Shown here piece after piece: positions 28,603-37,483 of a stretch of DNA of 64,000 nt; position 1 is the stretch's first letter; the number at the start of each line of letters is the position of its first letter. A program made the translations under genes and the position numbers. The notes beneath the pieces are model-generated. The model saw only the letters and a program-made list of their open reading frames with translations, made no database searches and was not told where the DNA came from. Source of the DNA: an uncultured Verrucomicrobiales bacterium (GTDB taxonomy: Bacteria > Verrucomicrobiota > Verrucomicrobiia > Verrucomicrobiales > Akkermansiaceae); NCBI GenBank assembly GCA_949373085.1, contig CASICJ010000012.1, positions 1 to 64,000 of the forward strand, in the 5' to 3' direction.

Positions 28603-29816
28603 GGATCCCACGAGATAAATATGTAGGTGAACCTAGTGCCTTGATAGACTCGCCCGTTGGCAATATCAGATTCGTCGAGGTGGCTTTGGAAGTCATCAAG
28701 TGTCTCCCAATCGTTTTTCCAAAATTGTGTATTCTCTATCTTAATTTCGTGGATGAGATGTGGGTAGAGCGCCACTTTGAGTGGAATGATAAGCGGAAAC
28801 ATCGGATCTTTACGTTTCAGTGAAATTTCTCCCTCGAGAAGAGCTAGAGGGCTCATCCCAATGAGTGCTGGAAAATTAGGGTGGCTGACTACAGGGTCGG
28901 AATCACGAATCGCCTTTACAAGTTGAACATAATCAAGCGCTTCCGCAGATCTCACAAATTTATCGTCTGCTGTCTTGAGCTGAGCACGGAAGATTTCTGG
29001 ACCGTGTTTTTCAAAGTCTTTCAATGACTCGTCTTGATGCATTATTCGACCCCGATTCATGACAATCATGTGAGAGGATCGGCGCGGGATTTTTGGGCTT
29101 TCTCCTTCCGGGAGGATCCACCAGGAAGGATTGCCGTTTTCTCCGAGGGTGGCTGTGACTAAATTTGATGAGAGGCCCTCTTGCTCGTCAGTCCAAGCGA
29201 GGCTGGCGTCTTTAAATGGACCGGTTCCGCTAAGGCAATAGACTTCGTATTGGTCCTTGGGTCCCGCTTTGCGAATTTTCCATTCACAATAGTCGCGGTC
29301 ACGGAGAGTAATAAAGGGATTATGGTCATCCTGTGGAACGCCATCTTCTTGAAAACGAGTGTAAGTGAGGTTGTGTTCGTAAAGGTCAGGGAAATTAGGA
29401 TCAGCGCAAAAGATCCGGTAAACATCTTCTTTTCCTGAAATTCCTACGAGGTTCCAGAGGCAAGGGTCATTTTCGCGAATAATCGCTCCGGCGTGTCCGT
29501 GTTGATTGCTGAAATTACGGGTAAAGCTTAGTTCCTGATAGCGGTAGAGACAACCATCAGCGAGAAAGAGCCGGCTGCTTCCCTCGAGTGGATGGATGGA
29601 CGGAGGGATAGGCGGTAGAACCGGGTCACGACGGACCCTCTCAATCTCTTCGCTGAATTTGGTAGTTGGAAGGGGTGGATCGGAATCACTCTGCTTGTTT
29701 TGAACCTTTTGAAAAACTAGGGCAGCGCATCCAATTAAGACGAAGACGCAGAGCGCCATCATTACCCCCGGTCGGAAGCGCCGGACTCCATTATCGATGG
29801 GGTCGAGTTTACTCAT
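28599..29816 (-). CDS. Single-pass membrane protein of unknown function in ABC exporter operon
   Basis: ATG 29816 overlaps the ABC gene stop by ATGA, so it is chosen over the upstream in-frame ATG 29906. The 405-residue product has one N-terminal transmembrane helix (MMALCVFVLIGCAALVFQ, ~20-37) and a large exported domain. The domain contains Cys-rich beta segments (FLADGCLYRYQELSF, NDPCLWNLVGISG, YRIFCADPNFPD, RDRDYCEWKIRK, QYEVYCLSGTGPF) that look like repeats of a small disulphide-stabilised unit. The final ~120 residues are mixed. No family is recognised. It sits between the ABC and multipass genes and so is likely part of the same exporter. Confidence 0.68.
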   Translation of the reverse strand: MSKLDPIDNGVRRFRPGVMMALCVFVLIGCAALVFQKVQNKQSDSDPPLPTTKFSEEIERVRRDPVLPPIPPSIHPLEGSSRLFLADGCLYRYQELSFTRNFSNQHGHAGAIIRENDPCLWNLVGISGKEDVYRIFCADPNFPDLYEHNLTYTRFQEDGVPQDDHNPFITLRDRDYCEWKIRKAGPKDQYEVYCLSGTGPFKDASLAWTDEQEGLSSNLVTATLGENGNPSWWILPEGESPKIPRRSSHMIVMNRGRIMHQDESLKDFEKHGPEIFRAQLKTADDKFVRSAEALDYVQLVKAIRDSDPVVSHPNFPALIGMSPLALLEGEISLKRKDPMFPLIIPLKVALYPHLIHEIKIENTQFWKNDWETLDDFQSHLDESDIANGRVYQGTRFTYIFISWDP

Positions 29817-31483
29817 TTGATTCGTCGGATGGCGGAGTTTGCGGAATAGCAGAAGATGATGAGGGTCAGAAGGGCCTGACTGGTGACAAGAATGATCAAA
29901 GCCCAAAAATCCAGTCCAAAAATCTGACTAAAAGAAAATCGAGATGAACCGAGTTGATCAAAAACTGAGGTGGCATGTCGAGTCGACGCGAAGAGGCTAC
30001 TCCAAAAGTTTCCTTGTTCGATTAATGTGAAGCCGGAGTAGTCGATCTCATTCAAATCAAGACTGTGGAACGGATGGGTGAGGCGTGCGTCGTTCGCTTC
30101 TCCAGCAAATCCGGTCGCGTATTTACTGAGAAGAACATGGGGAAGTAGAACGATTGGCATCATAGCAACGGCTCCCCGCTCGGAGCGGGCTAGGGTCGAC
30201 AGCAAAAGACCAATCATGGTTCCCGAGAAGCAGACGATGCCGAGCACGAAAAAGTGCGAAATGAAGTCACGAGCGTCGAACCAGTCCGACGCTTCCACTG
30301 CGTTGGGGTCGATCTTAAAAAGTGACACAAAAAACCAAGTTGAGAGGCAAAGAAGGAGAGTGCTGAAAAGTACTATTAGGGTAGCAAAGGCGGATTTAGC
30401 ATGGAAAAAAGAGAATTTCCCGAGCCCACTGAGTTCATCAATCGCGTAAAGCGCGCGGGTTGAAATTATCTCTCGGATCGTTAACGACATTCCAATCCAT
30501 AGGGCTGCGATCGAGAGGAAGAAGTTGATGAAGCGTGGGCTGTTACTCCCGTGAAGTGATTGCGCGAATACGATGAGCCCAGCCAGAAAAATGGGTAGGA
30601 CGATGGTGACGCCCGCGGCTCCGCAGTCACGGAAAGACTGCCGGGCGGAGCGTCGGAATATCGCTCCGAAGTGATGGAGGTTCCACCAATCACGACTGGC
30701 GTCAGTAGCGTCGGTATATTCAAAAGATTTGATAGGTTCAATTGAGGTGTTTTTTTCAAATAGATCTGCTTCAGCAGTGGTGGTGAGCAACGTCGGAACA
30801 TCTTGGTAATCCGCTCTCAGCTTCCCCCCTTTTTCCATTACGAGGACACGATCGCAAACTGCGAGTGTTCCGGGCAGATGGCTGGTGACCACGATGGTGA
30901 GCTTGTGGCGATCACAAAGCTCACGTAAAAGCTGCATCACTTCGTAGGCTACTGGAAGGTCGAGGCCACTTGTTGGCTCGTCGAGTAAGAGAATGCGAGG
31001 GCCAGAGCAAAGGGCCCGGGCCAGAGAGAGACGGCGCCTTTCTCCACCGGAAATTTGTGAAACAGCCCTTCCCAAAAAATCCTTTGGAAGGTTAACGGAC
31101 TCTAAAATTGAAAGAGGACTGGCATCGTGACCGGAGAAGATCAGCGCTTCTTCAAGGACTTCACCGACTTTGGCGTATTCCGGGAAAAGATCTTGCTGAG
31201 GAACATAGGATAGGATTTCAAGTAGAGACTGGTGATTGGCTCCAGAGATTCGGGTGGCCTCGGTTCCTGCAACAATGGAGACGATACCGAGATCCTTATT
31301 CTTTTTGCTGGGGGGGCGTAGTCCAAGGGTTCGAAGCAGGGTCGTTTTTCCTGCTCCGCTTGATCCGATGAGCCCGGTCAGCGAACCAGCCTCGAAATGG
31401 AGTGAGAGGTCGTCAAGAATGGTGAGGCCCTTCTGACGAATAGTGAGCCCTTCGACTTGTAAACCAATTGCGCTCTTGATCAT
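29813..31483 (-). CDS. ABC transporter, ABCG-type ATPase-permease fusion
   Basis: 556 residues. The nucleotide-binding domain comes first: Walker A GSSGAGKT (40-47), Q-loop region YVPQQDL (~93-99), signature ISGGE (144-148), Walker B ILLLDEPTSGLD (164-175) and switch His in VTSHLPG. A permease half of the ABC-2/ABCG type follows with about six helices, from FRRSARQSFRDCG (~280), with VLPIFLAGLIVFAQ and WALIILVTSQALLTLIIF as examples. This is a half-transporter likely to work as a dimer, exporting lipids, polysaccharide or lipid-linked molecules. The substrate is unknown. It is coupled by 4-nt overlaps to genes on both sides. Confidence 0.9.
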   Translation of the reverse strand: MIKSAIGLQVEGLTIRQKGLTILDDLSLHFEAGSLTGLIGSSGAGKTTLLRTLGLRPPSKKNKDLGIVSIVAGTEATRISGANHQSLLEILSYVPQQDLFPEYAKVGEVLEEALIFSGHDASPLSILESVNLPKDFLGRAVSQISGGERRRLSLARALCSGPRILLLDEPTSGLDLPVAYEVMQLLRELCDRHKLTIVVTSHLPGTLAVCDRVLVMEKGGKLRADYQDVPTLLTTTAEADLFEKNTSIEPIKSFEYTDATDASRDWWNLHHFGAIFRRSARQSFRDCGAAGVTIVLPIFLAGLIVFAQSLHGSNSPRFINFFLSIAALWIGMSLTIREIISTRALYAIDELSGLGKFSFFHAKSAFATLIVLFSTLLLCLSTWFFVSLFKIDPNAVEASDWFDARDFISHFFVLGIVCFSGTMIGLLLSTLARSERGAVAMMPIVLLPHVLLSKYATGFAGEANDARLTHPFHSLDLNEIDYSGFTLIEQGNFWSSLFASTRHATSVFDQLGSSRFSFSQIFGLDFWALIILVTSQALLTLIIFCYSANSAIRRIK

Positions 31484-32631
31484 CGCTCTGTCTTCTCGTC
31501 AGTAATTTCTTTGCGGGATTCGTTGGGGTCTTTAGTAGCGTAACCCTTTATGATGACGCGGTAGCTGGGTTTAGTTTTAAATTTTTTCTCGAAGAGAACG
31601 TGGTCAGTACTCTTTCTTTCGAGCGAGACTTCTCCGGTTAGATTGCCTTCGACAATGCTGTGAGTCTTCAAGTTATAATAAAGGGAGCCGCGCGCGGCCC
31701 AAGTTCCAAGAACTTGGTTTTTGTCGGTGGAGCCGGAAAAGACAACCTTGCCTTTCACGATTTTTAGACGTGTTTCATCGCCGTAGGTCGAATCCCGCTT
31801 TAAGGTCAGGGTGCCGCTGACATCGAGATCGTTACTGGGCGCCAGTAGGTGGGCGATGGTCTTGACGTCAACGTCCCATTCATCTGGACCATTGGGATCA
31901 GTATCAGGAAGAAGGTAAGCTTCGCTGTAGACTGAAAAGTTTTTGACCCGATCTTCCTTCTCTTTAGAAAGGGTGGCCTTAGTTTGAAAATCAACGAGGC
32001 CCTCACCGGCTTCGTAGGTGTATTCAGCTGTAAGACCTTCATAGGCTTCAAGGGGTTGGAGCTTAGCTTCGAGGAGGTGTTCGTCGAGGCCTTGCCCGGT
32101 CATGCCTTTAACTGCAAAATTAATCCGCGAGAGAACTTTTTGGCGATTGATGTCGCTTTTCAACCATTCCGCGGCGCGATCAGTGGCGATGTCGATTGCG
32201 ATACCTTCCGGGCCGGGAAGTAAGATTTTGCGTGCTCCTCTGCCTAGAATACCGACGGCCGGTGGGAGATGGAGATTTACGTCATCAAGAGCCAATTTTA
32301 CTTCAAGGTCGCGAGCTGTAAGAATTTCCAGGCCGACCACTACTTCGGTATGATCCTTAGCGACGGATTTTACTTCGCGAACAAAATCGGTTTCGCCTTC
32401 GTGAATGAGGGTGATTTTTTTCCCGATACCCCAATCTCTATCTTCGACTTGTCCTTGAACTGTTGAGGTGACTATTGTCCGATAAAACATGCCTACCTCA
32501 AAGCGGGAGAGCTGCTCTGCCGTGAGAACGGTTTTCGTAGGGTTGTCATTACGAAAAATAAAAAAAATCGCGATAGCCAGCGCGAAAACGAGGAGTGCGA
32601 TGGTAGAAAGGAGTTTCGTTTTTGAAGACAT
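31480..32631 (-). CDS. Membrane-anchored protein of unknown function, first gene of ABC operon
   Basis: 383 residues. One N-terminal membrane helix (LLSTIALLVFALAIAIFFIF, ~7-26) anchors a large periplasmic domain. The domain is beta-rich with charged segments (VGMFYRTIVTSTVQGQVED, LEILTARDLEVKLALDDV, IAIDIATDRAAEWLKSD, LKIVKGKVVFSGSTD) and ends KEITDEKTER. The protein length and topology resemble a membrane fusion or binding adaptor, but no family is recognised. The stop overlaps the ABC gene start by ATGA. The promoter of the four-gene operon should lie in 32632-32724, opposite the next gene. Confidence 0.68.
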   Translation of the reverse strand: MSSKTKLLSTIALLVFALAIAIFFIFRNDNPTKTVLTAEQLSRFEVGMFYRTIVTSTVQGQVEDRDWGIGKKITLIHEGETDFVREVKSVAKDHTEVVVGLEILTARDLEVKLALDDVNLHLPPAVGILGRGARKILLPGPEGIAIDIATDRAAEWLKSDINRQKVLSRINFAVKGMTGQGLDEHLLEAKLQPLEAYEGLTAEYTYEAGEGLVDFQTKATLSKEKEDRVKNFSVYSEAYLLPDTDPNGPDEWDVDVKTIAHLLAPSNDLDVSGTLTLKRDSTYGDETRLKIVKGKVVFSGSTDKNQVLGTWAARGSLYYNLKTHSIVEGNLTGEVSLERKSTDHVLFEKKFKTKPSYRVIIKGYATKDPNESRKEITDEKTER

Positions 32632-32724
32632 GACTGTGCTAGTATATACAGCAGACAGGTAAATGGCCTGTTACAAAAAAGAGAAAATTTGCAGTGGGGC
32701 TTATCTTGCCATTTCGGGGCGTTT

Positions 32725-33411
32725 ATGGATATTGAAAAAGTGATCAGTTTGAGTGGCCAACGTCCTTTTGCCCATGGGAATCATCGTGAGGTTTATCTCC
32801 ATCCCGAGAAAAGTGACCGGTGTCTCAAGTTGATGAGCGAGGACTGGCATAAATGTGACCGATGGAAGAGGGCAAATTTGGTGGCGCGATTTTTACGCCC
32901 CAAATGGTATTATCATGAGAATGAGGGAGAGTTGCACTTTTCGCAGGTCTTGTCTCGGCGAGTGGGGCCCACTGCTTGGAATTTGGTGGCTCATGCCTAT
33001 GAAATGGTTGATTCAGATTTGGGTCCAGTGCTGGAAGTGGATCTCATCACAGACTTTGATGGAAAGGTTTCTCTCTCGCTCAAAGAGTATGTCTGGCAGT
33101 ATGGTTTGACTCCCGAGTGTGAAGAAGCATTAAAAGAATTCTGGCAACAGCTCGACAAGCATTGGGTCTTTGTAGAAGCGCGACCTGACAATCTCTCCGT
33201 GCAGGTGAAAGCGGATGGGAGTTGTCAAATCTTCGCGATCGATGGTTATGCCTTTGGCCAATTGATCCCATTAGCAAAATGGTTCCGCAGGGAACAAAAA
33301 AGGGTTTTTCGGAAACGGCGGAGGAAACAAGACCGCGCATTGGACGAAATTCTGGTTAAACGAGAGGCTGGGGAATCATTGAAAAGCCAAGGTATTCACA
33401 AAAAAGATTGA
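32725..33411 (+). CDS. YrbL-like protein (PhoP-regulated YrbL family)
   Basis: 228 residues from ATG 32725, which follows GGGG by seven bases (the frame opens at 32689). Features resembling the YrbL family are LSGQRPFAHGNHREVYLHPE with the G-x-x-R-x-V-Y-x-H-P pattern, CLKLMSEDWHK (Cys-x-Lys), and HWVFVEARPDNLSVQV with IFAIDGYAFG at the C-terminus. YrbL family proteins have a protein-kinase-like fold. The family function is not well known. The C-terminal region is very basic (KRVFRKRRRKQ), unusual and possibly nucleic-acid binding. The start is divergent from the ABC operon. Confidence 0.65.
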   Translation: MDIEKVISLSGQRPFAHGNHREVYLHPEKSDRCLKLMSEDWHKCDRWKRANLVARFLRPKWYYHENEGELHFSQVLSRRVGPTAWNLVAHAYEMVDSDLGPVLEVDLITDFDGKVSLSLKEYVWQYGLTPECEEALKEFWQQLDKHWVFVEARPDNLSVQVKADGSCQIFAIDGYAFGQLIPLAKWFRREQKRVFRKRRRKQDRALDEILVKREAGESLKSQGIHKKD

Positions 33412-33428
33412 GCGGAGCCCTCCAATTT

Positions 33429-34169
33429 CTAATGGCGATTGAGAACGTAGATGGGATCGCCGAGTCGGTTTCGCTGGTATTGCGTAACTTGACCACTGTT
33501 GATGAGAGCCTGGAGGTGTGAGTTGGGGTTTGCGGTAGGGTCGAACTTGCCGGCTGATTGTTTAAGGTAGGAGACTAGTCTCGGGGCCTCGTCGATTTCT
33601 GGGACTGGACAGCCGGTGGTGCAGGGAATACGGCCTATTTTTCGTTGGGCCCGGCGTTGGTAAAGCATCTCGCTGGCGTTGGGATTATAAGAGTGAATGA
33701 CGACGCCGTTTGGAACGTAGCCTCGCAGCTTGGGGTCTGGGTGGGTTGGAGGATAAAGAATCTCGGCATAGATCCCGCTCACACCTCTTTTCGAGTCACC
33801 GGTTTGAATGGAAGAATCTGCATTTTTGGCAATACGCACACCGCCCATAGTAAAGAATCCAGGGGGAGTTTGGGCATGTGCAATACCAAGGCCGAGTTTA
33901 CCGGTCCCACAGCGAAGGGTTTCGAAGATTTCGCCGGTTTTCAAAGAGATGACATTCATCCGCTGGGTGGCCGGATCAACCACGTAGATCCATTTTGGGT
34001 CGTAGTTTGGATATCCGGCTTTTCTTTGAGCCAAAACAGTAGCTTTGATGGTAGGCCACTCTTTAAGAATGGCTTGTTTTGTAGATGGCTTGGGAGGGCT
34101 GTTGGTGGAGCATGATTGCAGAATCAGAAGGCTAAAGATTGAGAAAATTCCTTTGGCGAAAACTGTCAT
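33429..34169 (-). CDS. L,D-transpeptidase (YkuD-type) lipoprotein
   Basis: 246 residues. The N-terminal hydrophobic stretch ends in a lipobox LQSC (Cys20). The catalytic domain has His159 in VIHSYNPN and nucleophile Cys187 in CTTGCPVP, the motif of the YkuD superfamily; upstream are KWIYVVDPATQRMNVISL and TPPGFFTMGGV. L,D-transpeptidases make 3-3 peptidoglycan cross-links or attach lipoproteins to the wall. It is convergent with the YrbL-like gene (17 nt between stops). The start at 34169 fits a signal peptide of MTVFAKGIFSIFSLLILQ. Confidence 0.85.
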   Translation of the reverse strand: MTVFAKGIFSIFSLLILQSCSTNSPPKPSTKQAILKEWPTIKATVLAQRKAGYPNYDPKWIYVVDPATQRMNVISLKTGEIFETLRCGTGKLGLGIAHAQTPPGFFTMGGVRIAKNADSSIQTGDSKRGVSGIYAEILYPPTHPDPKLRGYVPNGVVIHSYNPNASEMLYQRRAQRKIGRIPCTTGCPVPEIDEAPRLVSYLKQSAGKFDPTANPNSHLQALINSGQVTQYQRNRLGDPIYVLNRH

Positions 34170-34274
34170 GCCGAGATTATGGCACGTATAGCGCCCGCTT
34201 CAAGGAGTGGGATGAGCCATCGTAATAAGTAGTGATTTCTTATCACCGTAGGGATCTTTCCAGATCATCAAATA

Positions 34275-34916
34275 TTATGGAAGGGCATCAAGATCTGCTT
34301 TGATCGTGATTTTGGGATTTGGGGAGGGGTTTTCGACTAGGGTGGTGCCTTGGCTGAGGAGCTGAAGAGCAGAGACTTCGTCAGTGATTTTGGTGTCGCC
34401 GGGGGTGACGCTCTGGTAAGCTTGCTGGATGAGGTCTCTCGAAAAAATCTGGGGCGTTTCCATGACCCAAAGGTTGTCCCGTGAGACTGATTCCGAGGTG
34501 ATGCCTTTCGGGGTAGCTCGCTTTAAGGTTTCCGTAACCCGACGGGCGAGGCTCGCGGCCTTAGTTGCCTCAGCGACAGCGAAAGTAGCTCGAATTGATT
34601 CGGGGGAAACGAGTGGGCGGGCACCATCGTGAATTGCAACGTGGCTGATTTCGTTTTTCAGAGCCTTAAGGCCGGCGGCTACGGAGTCAGAACGTTCCCG
34701 ACCTCCATCGACTCGGTTGAGTTTTGGGCCGAGGTCGGCAAGCCAAGCAAAACGATCTGGCGGAGTGACAACAATGACTTGGGAGATTTCTTCGAGGGAC
34801 GAAAAGGCGTGAACACTATGCCAAAGAATTGTCTTACCCCTCCACTGGGCAGCAAGCTTATCAAAGCCCATGCGTTGGGAGGATCCAGAAGCGACGATTA
34901 TAGCGGCGAAGCTCAT
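34275..34916 (-). CDS. ispD: 2-C-methyl-D-erythritol 4-phosphate cytidylyltransferase
   Basis: 213 residues, a normal length. The nucleotide-binding motif is VASGSSQRMGFDK, followed by VDGGRERSDSVAAGL, VAIHDGARPLVSP, ETPQIF and ITDEVSALQLL near the C-terminus. These are the IspD hallmarks (GxGxRM, GG-R-DSV, HDAARP-like, ETPQ-F, TDD-like). It catalyses transfer of CMP from CTP to MEP in the non-mevalonate isoprenoid pathway. It follows the yqeY frame by 73 nt on the same strand. With the polyprenyl synthase gene it shows a complete isoprenoid chain. Confidence 0.93.
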   Translation of the reverse strand: MSFAAIIVASGSSQRMGFDKLAAQWRGKTILWHSVHAFSSLEEISQVIVVTPPDRFAWLADLGPKLNRVDGGRERSDSVAAGLKALKNEISHVAIHDGARPLVSPESIRATFAVAEATKAASLARRVTETLKRATPKGITSESVSRDNLWVMETPQIFSRDLIQQAYQSVTPGDTKITDEVSALQLLSQGTTLVENPSPNPKITIKADLDALP

Positions 34917-34989
34917 TGAGTTGGGGTGTTATTTCAGTTCGGATGACCCGGTTTTATTGGGCCATCTCCCAAACTTACCTACTCGTCCT

Positions 34990-35446
34990 TCAAGAAAGGT
35001 GCTTCATAACCTCCTGTGAGAGGGTCTTGCCGTCGACGCGTCCGGCAGTCTTGCTCTGTACAATACCCATGACTTTCCCCATGTCGGCACGGCTGCAGGC
35101 TCCTGTTTTCTGCAACGGCTGTGGCTACAATTGCCGAGACTTCCTCTGAGCTCATGGCGGCGGGGAGGTATTTTTCGAGGACTACGATTTCAGCTTTTTC
35201 TTTTTCGGCGAGCTCGGAGCGTCCGGCATTCTCAAATTGCTCGATCGAATCATTACGCTGTTTGATTTGTTTTCGGACGATTGCAAGGGCATCGGCTTGT
35301 TCGATGACGTTATCTTTATTGCCGGATTCGATGGCGGCGTTTGTGAGAGCGGTTTTGAGAGCGCGAAGAGTGGTTAGAGCTACCGAGTCTTTGGCTTTCA
35401 TTGCGATCTTGAGGTCGTCCATCACGTTTTCTGCAAAAGTGCTCAT
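34990..35446 (-). pseudogene. yqeY: YqeY (GatB/YqeY domain) gene carrying a one-base frameshift
   Basis: The frame starts at ATG 35446 (MSTFAENVMDDLKIAMKAKD), a typical YqeY N-terminus. After AVAEN the frame degenerates. Removing one A from the run corresponding to the T's at 35106-35109 restores ...ETGACSRADMGKVMGIVQSK... and the normal C-terminus ending at the stop 34990. The restored protein is 151 residues, as expected for the family, a stand-alone relative of the GatB C-terminus linked to tRNA amidotransferase. Either the gene is broken or the consensus has one extra base; the second is more likely given the intact codon pattern after the run. Confidence 0.85.
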
Positions 35447-35524
35447 AGAGATGTTCTGGCCGGAATCTTGCTCAGGTGCAAGCACGGGTCTTGCGAGAGT
35501 GGAGGATTATGATAGGGATGGTCT

Positions 35525-36023
35525 GTGAAGAAGGAGGGCATTGGAGGATATCTCTATCTGGCTTTTATTGGCCTAGCGTTGGCTGTGATGGGCGGTTTTT
35601 TTGTTTTTGTTCTGGGCCGTGGATACATTCGGGCAAAGGAAACGCAGGAATGGTCCAGTTATCCTGCTGTAGTTGTTGTTTCCGAGGTGGGGGGATCGCC
35701 AGATCGGTAAGGCCAAGGAATATCGACATAAGTTGGTTTACGAATATCGGGTCGATGGGAAGTTTTACCGGGGAGATAGGCTAAAACGACGGGAAAACCC
35801 GTATTTGAAGAAAAAAAATAAGATAGAGCCCTCCATTGAGAAGTTTCCGGTGGGCAGCAGGGTGGCAGCTTTCGTGAATCCTAATGATCCAACCGAGGTT
35901 CTTATTGAGCATGAAACGAAGGCTCCTGGATATTCGATATGGTTCCCTGCCCTTTTTCTTTTGGGAGGTTTGGTAGTTTTCTTTCGGGCGCTTTTTAAAT
36001 TGAGTCACCGGGTTGGTGCCTGA
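35525..36023 (+). pseudogene. DUF3592-like membrane protein gene carrying a one-base frameshift
   Basis: The frame from ATG 35525 starts with one membrane helix (LYLAFIGLALAVMGGFFVFV) and continues to AVVVVSEVGG before a stop at 35710. Removing one G from the six G's at 35689-35694 joins it to GDRQIGKAKEYRHKLVYEYR and a second frame ending at 36023. This carries KFYRGDRLKRREN, SRVAAFVNPNDPTEVLI and a second membrane helix (IWFPALFLLGGLVVFF). This is the DUF3592 layout: helix, beta domain with Y-x-V-x-G, R-V-x-V-x-Y-N-P, helix. Restored length is 165 residues. Confidence 0.75.
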
Positions 36024-36268
36024 AGCCATGATTGAGCATGAAACACAGTGTTAAATAACGAGATTTTATCTTCTGGCCACCACTTCACGGCCGTTTTTTC
36101 ACCTCACCGTTTCAACTTTAGTAACTGAGTGGTCCGTGGCAGGCAGAAACGGGCTTTTTTTTTTAAAAGCACCTAAAAACCTTTCACGCATAGCGAGGAT
36201 CGATCTTTATATTTAATAAAAGTTAATAACCCGGTTGTCAGTATTCCAAATTTGAGTATATTCTAGGG

Positions 36269-37483
36269 ATGAAATCTGTCGTAATCTTCATGATTGCTTT
36301 GGTTCCTTTGAAAGGAATTGAGATCAAGGTCGATTACCGATACGACAGCCAAGGTTTTTTTGATAATCCTGCCGCGAAGGTGGTCATTGAGGCCGCCGCG
36401 GCTCGGTGGAGTCGGATCGTAAATCAGACTCTTCTTCATGTTGATATGAAGGATGAGGAGCTATTTGATGGGCGATTTGAGATTATTCATCCGGGGACTG
36501 GCAAAAAACATGTGCTGAGTGCCGCGGCTAGTAAGGAAAGCGATTTTTATTTTAAGGTGGGGCAACCTGCTGCGGATGAATATCTTGGAGGGTTTTCGCT
36601 AGATAAGAATATTTGGATCTTATATGTGGGAGGTCGAAATCTGGGTGGGGCGGGCCGCGGAGCTCCAATTGGCGGGGCTAGAAATTTAGCTGAAATTTAT
36701 GCTGATCCAGAAAGTTTTCTTAATCGCGGTTTTAATCTTGGCGTGAGCTCACTTACCGTGATCGGCGGAACTGTCTCATTTGATTTGGATCGCAATTGGA
36801 GTTTTGGATTTTTGCAGCCAGAGGGTGGCACGGCTTTGGATTTTTATAGCATTGCGTTGCATGAAATCGGTCATTGCTTGGGATTGAATGCCCGCTCGGT
36901 TGCAGAATTCCATGATTTGATCAAGGAGGACCGTTTCGTGGGTGATAATGCCGTGACGGCTCTTGAGATTGATGCGAGCAAGGAGGTAGTTGGACTCGAG
37001 ATCGTCAAATCGTCGGAAGATTATCATTGGAGGGATGGTGAATATCAGTCAAAGATCTTTCCGCTCGGAACACCGTTGTATTTTGGAACAGTGGGTGCGG
37101 GCAATTTGCAGGATCTTCTCATGGAGCCCGTTTTTAATGTGGGTGAGGATGTCACACGGCTTGAAATTACGAATGTAGACGCTGCTGCTCTCACGGATAT
37201 TGGTTGGAGTGTGATCTCCGAAGATCCTCCTAGGGGTCCCGATTTACATCTCGAAATCGGGGCTAGTAACAACGGGGGGTTTGTACTTCGGCTCATGTCC
37301 GAAGTGGGTGCAAGATACACTGTCCAGACGTCACCGGATAGTTTTAGCTGGGTCAGTGTGATACCATCTTTCGTGGGAGATGGAGGGCCACTCTCGTGGT
37401 CGGATGGGCAAGAAGGAACCTATGATCCTTTTGGTCCGGCCTCTTCTTTAGCTCATAAATATTACCGCGTAATCAAAGATTAA
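36269..37483 (+). CDS. Secreted matrixin-like zinc metalloprotease homologue
   Basis: 404 residues with a short hydrophobic N-terminus (MKSVVIFMIALVPLKGIEIK). The central part has IALHEIGHCLGLNARS: His198, Glu199 and His202 form HExxH, and Gly205 is the expected glycine. The position where metzincins keep a third His (208) is Ala, so either another residue binds zinc or the protein is inactive. The segment AALTDIGWSV near residue 312 is typical of matrixin-like exported proteins. The C-terminal ~90 residues read as a beta-sandwich (GARYTVQTSPDSFSW, AHKYYRVIKD). The stop overlaps the convergent acylphosphatase stop by four bases. Confidence 0.72.
   Translation: MKSVVIFMIALVPLKGIEIKVDYRYDSQGFFDNPAAKVVIEAAAARWSRIVNQTLLHVDMKDEELFDGRFEIIHPGTGKKHVLSAAASKESDFYFKVGQPAADEYLGGFSLDKNIWILYVGGRNLGGAGRGAPIGGARNLAEIYADPESFLNRGFNLGVSSLTVIGGTVSFDLDRNWSFGFLQPEGGTALDFYSIALHEIGHCLGLNARSVAEFHDLIKEDRFVGDNAVTALEIDASKEVVGLEIVKSSEDYHWRDGEYQSKIFPLGTPLYFGTVGAGNLQDLLMEPVFNVGEDVTRLEITNVDAAALTDIGWSVISEDPPRGPDLHLEIGASNNGGFVLRLMSEVGARYTVQTSPDSFSWVSVIPSFVGDGGPLSWSDGQEGTYDPFGPASSLAHKYYRVIKD

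Noticed and set aside
36130-36170. T-rich stretch in the gap before the metalloprotease gene
   Set aside because: No convincing stem precedes the T run, so no terminator is called.
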